IMG/VR virus record: IMGVR_UViG_3300025592_001620 | Span: 1 to 39,055 of that record | DNA length: 39,055 nt | Strand: one strand, 5' to 3' | Origin: a virus | Part shown: positions 33,285 to 39,055 of the stretch, in pieces | How the letters are laid out: each line of letters starts with the position of its first letter | Position numbering within the stretch: position 1 is the stretch's first letter | Program-made: the position numbers and the translations under genes | The notes under the pieces: model-generated | What the model was told of the DNA's origin: nothing | The model's database searches: none | The model's input: the letters and a program-made list of their open reading frames with translations, nothing else

Positions 33285-33565
33285 ATGATAAGCTCCTTAG
33301 CATATCTACGATAAGTGGTTTTTGCCATCTGCCAGCTATACTTACTATTGAAGTAGTCAGCAGTAGCTTTCCAATTATGTCTTACTCTCCCATCTGGGAA
33401 ATATCTAAATTCCTTAATTTCTTGTATGATCTCTGGAGTTAGCTTTTTCTTAACCCCTTTTGTCACAAATCTTTTAATCTTTACTTTCTGTTCTGGGGGT
33501 ACTGTGATACCTCCGTTAAATATTGATCTAAACTTCTGTATATACTCGTTGATTAATGTAATCAT
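33281..33565 (-). CDS. Small basic HTH-like protein
   Basis: A 94-residue basic protein. Residues about 40-94 look like a resolvase/homing-endonuclease-type helix-turn-helix (LTPEIIQEIKEFRYFPDGRV, then WKATADYFNSKY and a recognition-helix-like TTYRRYAKEL), in the 'Lxxexv.eI...y...G.s...iA..f' arrangement. It overlaps both neighbours by 4 bp. It may guide a replication protein to DNA or act as a repressor of the operon. N4 has a small gene in a similar place. Confidence 0.6.
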   Translation of the reverse strand: MITLINEYIQKFRSIFNGGITVPPEQKVKIKRFVTKGVKKKLTPEIIQEIKEFRYFPDGRVRHNWKATADYFNSKYSWQMAKTTYRRYAKELII

Positions 33566-34533
33566 TTAATTCTCCCTTCACTTAATAGTTGTTGATACTG
33601 TTCACATATACCTACGACATTACAATAGATACATGCTCCTACATGGCCTTTCACTTCTTTTACTATTCCTACATTACCATCTTGTCCTTGCCGTATAAGT
33701 GCTTCGTCATAACTGTCAAAATTCTTAATAGCTCTAGTCAATTTACTTGGGTTCTTGTAGTATTTATATACTGTAGGACGCGCCCATAATTCTTTACCTG
33801 TACATTCCGGCATTTGTTCTTCGGGTACAGATAAGTTATCTTCTATTGCCTGAATCTTATTAGTGATCCAAGAATCAATCTCCTCTAAGGACAGTAATCT
33901 ATATTCTTTAGTTAATGCTTTTGTCTGAGGGTATTTAGAATCCTGTAATGCTTTCTGTTTACTCCAATCAGTAAAGATATAATGAATATCTAGTTTATCT
34001 TCTGTGATTATTTCTGGATTCAACCAGCGGTATATAGAGCCTTGTAAGATGTAGTCCTGTCCATCTCCGAATTTAAGTTTCCACACACTCGTAGATTTAT
34101 AATCTCCCAGCTTCCCATCAATACATATATCAAATTTACCTGATACTTTTAGATTACCTACTTTACGGATTGACCTCTGCTCCAAGTAGATAGGTATCTC
34201 CCCGGATGTAAGCTCTGTAGGGTTGATTACAATCTTCTTAGTTACATTGCCATACCCAAGAGCTGCAAGCGTCTCAGGGAGCTTCTTAGACAGCCAGGAA
34301 CGCTCTATTGAATCATGTAATGCAGTTCCCATACGAGATGCTACTAAATCACTTAGATCTACTTGTTTACTTAATGTAGTATTCTGTTTTGCTAGACAGA
34401 TAGCTTTAGTAGATTTTAATAGGGTAGTAGCACTAATAATGCTTTCGTCCTTGGCGTAATCATAGTCATCTTGTGCTAACCAAACAGCAAGTGCAACAGA
34501 TAGTTTATGTTTATTGGTGTATAAAAAACTCAT
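33562..34533 (-). CDS. Cas4/RecB-like PD-(D/E)XK nuclease with Fe-S cysteines
   Basis: A 323-residue nuclease. Motifs in order are a GTALHDSIE helix with H73, D135 in SGKFDICIDG, D144-Y-K146 (the D-x-K metal site), and Q164-x3-Y168 (QGSIYRW). These are the RecB/Cas4 family signatures. Four cysteines, C244 and then C301, C304 and C310, match the Fe-S cluster arrangement of Cas4/AddB-type nucleases. It is likely a 5'-3' exonuclease acting in end-processing or host DNA degradation. It overlaps the helicase gene by 4 bp, so a helicase-nuclease pair is likely. Confidence 0.82.
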   Translation of the reverse strand: MSFLYTNKHKLSVALAVWLAQDDYDYAKDESIISATTLLKSTKAICLAKQNTTLSKQVDLSDLVASRMGTALHDSIERSWLSKKLPETLAALGYGNVTKKIVINPTELTSGEIPIYLEQRSIRKVGNLKVSGKFDICIDGKLGDYKSTSVWKLKFGDGQDYILQGSIYRWLNPEIITEDKLDIHYIFTDWSKQKALQDSKYPQTKALTKEYRLLSLEEIDSWITNKIQAIEDNLSVPEEQMPECTGKELWARPTVYKYYKNPSKLTRAIKNFDSYDEALIRQGQDGNVGIVKEVKGHVGACIYCNVVGICEQYQQLLSEGRIK

Positions 34534-35861
34534 TTAATATCCTCTCTAATATAACAGTTAGTTTTAGCTCGTGTGAGGGCTACATATAATAATCTAGCTC
34601 TCAATGTATGTTGTCTACACTTCATAATATCCTGTAGATCTATGTATACAGAATCATGTGTTGCTCCCTGTGCTTTATGGGTAGTCTGTGCATAAGGTGG
34701 ACGGAGATCTCCCATACTACCTTGAGCATTGAACATCTCTTTCCACAGGTCTCGTCTTTGAATATCTTGCTCTGGGGTAATCTTCCCTCGGTTCTTTATA
34801 TTCTGTAATTTTCTAGCTCCTTTAGCAATATTTGAGATATAAGTTTTACCTGCTTCAGGAGTTATGGGAGTGAAGAGTATAATAGGTTTATTTTTACTTG
34901 TCTGTTGTAGGGTTACATCATAGCCTGTAATAGTATTACCAAGAGATGATGTGAGACTACTAGACTTATAATGTTTTACCCTAACAACTGCATTATTTTT
35001 TACTAGTAACTGTTTATTTAATGTAATAGACCCATTACTAATTAATCTTTCATCAGGATAGTAAGGTTCAATATTGGCATTCAGAAAGAACATTGAATTA
35101 CGTATCATTTGATTATATTTATGTGCCCCTACATTAGTATATGTACATAGGGGAGTCTCAATCTCCATATCAGGAGTATAGTCAATATACTGAGTAATGA
35201 ATTGTGATGTAAAGTCCTGTTGGGACATTAGATGAATACCTTCACCATCAGCATTTAGATCTGAAGTAATAGTAGGCATCTCTGGTCTAGTTCCTTCAAT
35301 AAATTCCCTGAACTCCGTAGCCTTATCTAATATAGGATTTATGCCTTGCTGTCTATGTACAGTAGTTAATGTGTATGTTGGGATAGACCCATCAAATACA
35401 TTGCAACGTTCTCCAATAGGAGGTAGCTGGTAGGGGTCACCTACAAACAGAACTTTACTATTTAATTCTTTAATAGTTTTTGCTATCTTCTGTAGTAAGC
35501 GTTCTCCAATCATACTAGACTCATCAATGATAACTAATGCGCCTGATTTTATTTGTATTGAACCTGTCTGATTTAAAGTCTCTTTACCATTGCTATCAAT
35601 AGCAGGGGATAAACCAAATAAATGATGTACTGTCTTGCAGGATACTCCAGTAGCTGTTATCACTATATCTGCTGCCTTATGGGTCATAGCTGCCAGTTCT
35701 ACGTTTAGATTGGCATTTGCAGCTATGTGTAATACCTCTTTCATTAGGACTGTCTTACCACATCCTGCTGCCCCTGTTAATACCCTAGCAGTACCATTAT
35801 CATTATTGAGCCATTCCTCAATACCATCTATTGCTTCAATTTGGTCTTTACTGTATTGCAT
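34530..35861 (-). CDS. SF1 DNA helicase, Dda/RecD-like
   Basis: A 443-residue superfamily 1B helicase of the size of T4 Dda. Motif I is TGAAGCGKT (K36), motif Ia is AAMTHKAA, motif II is IIDESSMIG (D113), motif III is FVGDPYQLPPIG, motif IV/V is around LTTVHRQQG and THKAQGATHDSVYIDL, and motif VI is YVALTRAK (426-433). A 5'-3' polarity is expected from the family. The motif set is complete. It is separated from the polymerase stop by a single base and overlaps the nuclease gene, and it corresponds to the helicase in the N4 replication set. Confidence 0.88.
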   Translation of the reverse strand: MQYSKDQIEAIDGIEEWLNNDNGTARVLTGAAGCGKTVLMKEVLHIAANANLNVELAAMTHKAADIVITATGVSCKTVHHLFGLSPAIDSNGKETLNQTGSIQIKSGALVIIDESSMIGERLLQKIAKTIKELNSKVLFVGDPYQLPPIGERCNVFDGSIPTYTLTTVHRQQGINPILDKATEFREFIEGTRPEMPTITSDLNADGEGIHLMSQQDFTSQFITQYIDYTPDMEIETPLCTYTNVGAHKYNQMIRNSMFFLNANIEPYYPDERLISNGSITLNKQLLVKNNAVVRVKHYKSSSLTSSLGNTITGYDVTLQQTSKNKPIILFTPITPEAGKTYISNIAKGARKLQNIKNRGKITPEQDIQRRDLWKEMFNAQGSMGDLRPPYAQTTHKAQGATHDSVYIDLQDIMKCRQHTLRARLLYVALTRAKTNCYIREDIK

Positions 35862-35862
35862 T

Positions 35863-38307
35863 TTATAATCCTATTAAAATATTCTGTATTTCTGTTTCAG
35901 TTGCTTGATTAGGTAGTTTTACTTGTGTAGCCCAGTCTGGTCCTATTTCCATATTAGCTTTCATTGGTACATCTACAGATGCAATAGTAGGGTGTTCTTG
36001 CCATTGCATCTCTTCAATTAAAATATCATTAAGTATCTTAATAATAGTTGGATCATCCCGAACCATAAAGTAAACTGAGTCATGTATAGTACATACAGGT
36101 AGGATATCCAAGTGTTTACCTAATTGTTCTACCCGTTGATTTGTAGCTATAATAGCTCTATTCATTAGAGTTCCCCATGACTGGGTGACTGCATTATTAG
36201 CTGATCTAACTTCAGCAGTAGCTTCGTAGGGTGTTTTAGTATTACCTAAGATACATTTACTTACTATAGGGGTATGTAACCGCATACCAAAGGCGCACTC
36301 AACATATCCTGTATTTTCCATATGTGTTTGATTAGTCGCCATGAACTCTTCAGATACTTTGTATAACTCTTTAAATGCTTTTTCGATTCTTTCTGCATCC
36401 TCTAATGGGATACCTGCATTTTTATGATGTGTATACGCAGTTCCTCCATATTGACTAGCAAAGGTAATCTGTTTTGACGCTTGTCTTAATACTGGATACT
36501 TCTCCTCTATTGAATTAATACTAATAACACTCTCTGGATTAATATCAGGCATCTGGTCTTGGTAATAAGCATGTGCGTTTACACAATGAGCATCAAAACC
36601 ATCTGTGTATATTTTAATTTTATTAGGGTCTTTAGATAGGATGGCTCCTATACGATCTTCCAAACTAGAGAAGTCAGCTCCTGCCCATAGGAATCCTTTA
36701 GGTGGCACAAAACAAGTTTTAATTAGTTTGCCCATTATACCTTGGGCGGGTAGGTTCTGTAAATTCGGTGAATTTGAAGAGAGACGACAGCTCTGTGTGC
36801 CACCAAGTTTTAAATTACCATGTAACCATTCCCCTCCTTTCTTAAATGCTTTCAGAAATGTACCTGATATTTTAGATGTCTCTGCTATACCTAAGATACA
36901 ATCAATGATCTCAATTATACCTATATTAGTAGTGTGGTTTTTTAAATTCTTGAGTACTTTATTATCTGTAGCAGGATTACCATTCTTTGTGGTATCTAGT
37001 ACAGGTAATTTCAACTCTCCATACAGTAACTGAGCAATCTGTTTACCTGAGTTTGGGTTAAACACTACATCATCAAAATCTGAGAGAGGTCTAACCTTCA
37101 CTTTTAGTTTATTATTGGCTGCTTCCATTGCTGCTTGGCGTAGGAATAAATTAAAGTGTTCTATGATAGGATTATCTAATAACTGTTGCTGTAGTATTTT
37201 CTCTCTAGCTTGTAGTTTATCATCTGCGTTGTTTACCCTCTGAGCGTCCATAGGAAGCCCTACAAGCATCATCTTGAGTAAAGGCTTGATGCTAGGTTGC
37301 ATTATGACTGTATACATCTCAGACGTTAGCTGAGAGCTATACAGCTCATGTACATACCAAGTAGCTAATGTATCCATTAAATTATATTTTAGTAATGCTG
37401 GCCTTGTGTGTTTGTATATATCGGTCACTTCAATAGCGTAATTACCTACATAATCTAAAGCTATATCTTTTAATTTGAGGGATACAGGAGTAGTAGCATT
37501 CTTAGCTAGATATGCTAATAGCATTGTATCTTGTGCATTAGTAAATACATCTAATCCTTTCTGCATTCCACTATAATCAGTAGCATCTTCCATCCACCAA
37601 TTACGTATTAGTAGTTTACAGTCAAATAAGGCATTATGAAATATCATAGTTCCTGTATATTCCTGTAAGAACCTGCGAGTGTGAACATACCCACACTGAT
37701 CTAAATCAATAGCTATACCATTGTGTTTATCCCAAGCAAAGCTAATAGTGGATGGGTGAGAATCATATTCTAATCCTGCTGATTCAATATCTATTGTAAG
37801 TGCTGGGTATTGGTGTAGCTGATCTAATAAACTAATATCTTCTCCCCAAGCAAATGCATAAGTAGCAGTATGTATGACGGCTTCTCTATCTTCTTGGAAC
37901 ATAGCATTCAATCCAGCAGTGATTATACCGTTGTTCTCAGGCTGTTTGAACAGACTCTTGTAATTGGGTACATATACGATAGAAAGGTCTGTATACCCCT
38001 TGTACTGCGCCTGAAGTACCATCCCATACTTGTCTGTGATCTTATTAGACTTAGCTAACCATTTAAAATAGTTTGCGTCTGCTACAATCAGTCGAGTAAT
38101 TGTAGAAGGTATATCCTCTCTCAATTTATCTAACCAAGCTTTACCTGTTTTTGCCTGTACTTTAGAAGGAGTTGAGTATATCAATTTCTTAATAATTATA
38201 GTATTTCTAGGTATACCTAATTTCTCTAAGGGAATTAAATAATACTCTAGTAAGGATGAAGTATCAAATGCAGTATCTCTAATTAGAATAGCTGTGGTGG
38301 GTATCAT
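35863..38307 (-). CDS. Family A DNA polymerase with 3'-5' exonuclease
   Basis: An 814-residue replicative polymerase (N4 gp39 is similar in size). The exonuclease has Exo I D173-x-E175 (TIDIESAG), Exo II N225-x3-D229 (FHNALFDCKLL) and Exo III Y308-x3-D312 (YNLMD). The polymerase has motif A D545FSSLE, motif B R608-x3-K612-x3-F616-x3-Y620-G, and motif C H742-D743-S. All catalytic residues are present, so a proofreading enzyme is expected. The helix-O position that sets dideoxynucleotide discrimination is F616, not Tyr as in T7. There is no obvious thioredoxin-binding insertion, so processivity may come from SSB or another factor. Confidence 0.92.
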   Translation of the reverse strand: MIPTTAILIRDTAFDTSSLLEYYLIPLEKLGIPRNTIIIKKLIYSTPSKVQAKTGKAWLDKLREDIPSTITRLIVADANYFKWLAKSNKITDKYGMVLQAQYKGYTDLSIVYVPNYKSLFKQPENNGIITAGLNAMFQEDREAVIHTATYAFAWGEDISLLDQLHQYPALTIDIESAGLEYDSHPSTISFAWDKHNGIAIDLDQCGYVHTRRFLQEYTGTMIFHNALFDCKLLIRNWWMEDATDYSGMQKGLDVFTNAQDTMLLAYLAKNATTPVSLKLKDIALDYVGNYAIEVTDIYKHTRPALLKYNLMDTLATWYVHELYSSQLTSEMYTVIMQPSIKPLLKMMLVGLPMDAQRVNNADDKLQAREKILQQQLLDNPIIEHFNLFLRQAAMEAANNKLKVKVRPLSDFDDVVFNPNSGKQIAQLLYGELKLPVLDTTKNGNPATDNKVLKNLKNHTTNIGIIEIIDCILGIAETSKISGTFLKAFKKGGEWLHGNLKLGGTQSCRLSSNSPNLQNLPAQGIMGKLIKTCFVPPKGFLWAGADFSSLEDRIGAILSKDPNKIKIYTDGFDAHCVNAHAYYQDQMPDINPESVISINSIEEKYPVLRQASKQITFASQYGGTAYTHHKNAGIPLEDAERIEKAFKELYKVSEEFMATNQTHMENTGYVECAFGMRLHTPIVSKCILGNTKTPYEATAEVRSANNAVTQSWGTLMNRAIIATNQRVEQLGKHLDILPVCTIHDSVYFMVRDDPTIIKILNDILIEEMQWQEHPTIASVDVPMKANMEIGPDWATQVKLPNQATETEIQNILIGL

Positions 38308-38339
38308 GTTACTTCTTCTTATGTGGATTAACGATATTA

Positions 38340-38753
38340 TTATGTTCCTGAGCTACCGAAACCTTTACTACCTCGTTGTGTGTCTGATAACTCATCTACC
38401 TCAACAAGTTCTACTTTGGGTTGTTTGTGTACAGTGAGTTGTAATATTCTCTTACCTATTAGATCTTTTGGATTCTCACAAGCTATAGGAGCTTTGATAT
38501 TACCAGTATACTCATGGTCTATAATTCCAATGGAATTAACTAGATGTGCCTCTTGTTTATACATACTACTTCTCTCACACAGTTGAGTATAATACCCCTC
38601 ATCCGGTTGTACTGAGATACCTGTATCGAATAGATATATATCCTCGAAGTCTGTAGACTTGTAAGATACAACTGCTAGATCAATACCTGCATCGGTATTA
38701 TGGTTTCTCACAAACTGTGCTAGTTTATGGTGTTTCTTATATTTTAGTTTCAT
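38340..38753 (-). CDS. dut: dUTPase (trimeric, Dut-type)
   Basis: A 137-residue dUTP pyrophosphatase that lowers dUTP and supplies dUMP for thymidylate. The five motifs are present: D21AGIDL, E60RSSMYK (Gly is usual before RSS), N73SIGIIDHEYTGNI, G100KRILQLTV, and R127GSKGFGSSG at the C-terminus, which closes over the active site. The beta-hairpin aspartate (D79, IIDHEY) is in place. The length matches bacterial and phage enzymes. It precedes the polymerase by about 30 bp in the operon, fitting a role in keeping uracil out of phage DNA. Confidence 0.92.
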   Translation of the reverse strand: MKLKYKKHHKLAQFVRNHNTDAGIDLAVVSYKSTDFEDIYLFDTGISVQPDEGYYTQLCERSSMYKQEAHLVNSIGIIDHEYTGNIKAPIACENPKDLIGKRILQLTVHKQPKVELVEVDELSDTQRGSKGFGSSGT

Positions 38754-38755
38754 TA

Positions 38756-39052
38756 TTATTTCTCTTCTGGGTTTGTTATGATTTTTGGTATGCTATTAGG
38801 TATTACTTTACCTTTTAGATCACATTCTTTTCTCATATTTATATATGTACCTTGTTTTAAGCGAAAGGTTTTAATTCGTATAAGCTCTGCGTCAGTGTAA
38901 TTTTCTAACGCATCGAGACTATAGGATCCTTGTTTATGCTCATAACTATATTCAGCATCAGGGTTAAGCATTAATTCTAATTTAGCTTCAGGAGTGATCT
39001 TCTTAATCCTCTTATTTATCTCCCGTCTGCGTCTTTTTTCATCTTTACTCAT
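38756..39052 (-). CDS. Small hypothetical protein at the window edge
   Basis: A 98-residue protein with a very basic start (KDEKRRRREINKRIKK), an acidic/aromatic middle (NPDAEYSYEHKQGSYSLDAL) and a basic C-terminal half. The start is 3 bp from the window edge, so an upstream extension cannot be excluded, although the ATG is a natural start. It sits 2 bp before the dUTPase ATG and opens the visible part of the replication operon. No family is recognised. Confidence 0.55.
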   Translation of the reverse strand: MSKDEKRRRREINKRIKKITPEAKLELMLNPDAEYSYEHKQGSYSLDALENYTDAELIRIKTFRLKQGTYINMRKECDLKGKVIPNSIPKIITNPEEK

Positions 39053-39055
39053 TAC

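Noticed and set aside
36605-37033. 142-residue plus-strand frame opposite the DNA polymerase gene
   Set aside because: It lies over polymerase motif A and neighbouring conserved sequence, so the open frame is a by-product.
1-39055. Integrase, attachment sites, insertion sequences or lysogeny repressor
   Set aside because: None was found on either strand. The gene content is that of a lytic phage, although the unseen half of the genome could differ.

Overview
This window is about half of a lytic double-stranded DNA podovirus genome of the N4 type (family Schitoviridae or a close relative). Three things show it. One is a 3927-residue protein with single-subunit RNA polymerase motifs in the arrangement of the N4 virion RNA polymerase (vRNAP). 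Another is a collinear late block (portal, two small/acidic proteins, major capsid protein, then N4 gp55- to gp50-like genes). The third is an opposing block of replication genes that matches N4 gp39-gp45. The DNA is AT-rich by eye. The host cannot be named from the sequence. Terminase, tail-appendage genes, the two early/middle RNA polymerase subunits and the genome ends are not in the window and presumably lie outside it.

Layout, plus strand, 1-26196: the window opens with an unusual pair, an acyl carrier protein and a ketoacyl-ACP synthase with its full Cys-His-His set, followed by a small unknown protein. Then come the portal, a small helical protein, an acidic scaffold-like protein, the major capsid protein, a hairpin terminator, and the virion proteins gp55, gp54 (greatly expanded by heptad repeats), gp53 (membrane-spanning segments), gp52, gp51 and gp50 (the vRNAP, which also carries an HExxH peptidase-like motif). 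Genes are packed with 0-40 bp gaps or TAATG overlaps, as expected for one late transcription unit.

Minus strand, 39052-26193: a tight replication operon encodes a small basic protein, dUTPase, family A DNA polymerase, Dda/RecD-like helicase, Cas4/RecB-like Fe-S nuclease, a small HTH-like protein, a P-loop/primase protein and a RecA-like ATPase. After these comes a 438-bp gene-free stretch full of inverted repeats, including a well-formed potential H-type pseudoknot. The operon resumes with small proteins, a stand-alone TSCPD/zinc-ribbon protein, the N4-type single-stranded DNA-binding protein, a RuvC-like resolvase and an unknown protein. One plus-strand gene (28037-28600) sits alone inside this block, divergent from the SSB gene. 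The two blocks meet tail to tail at 26193-26196 with overlapping stop codons.

Working model: the vRNAP is injected with the DNA and makes early RNA. Minus-strand middle genes replicate the genome, and the SSB may also switch on late host-polymerase promoters, as N4 SSB does. The plus-strand late genes build the capsid and its ejected internal proteins. The most unexpected parts are the ACP/ketosynthase pair, the structured gene-free region, and the extra domains and motif substitutions in the vRNAP.
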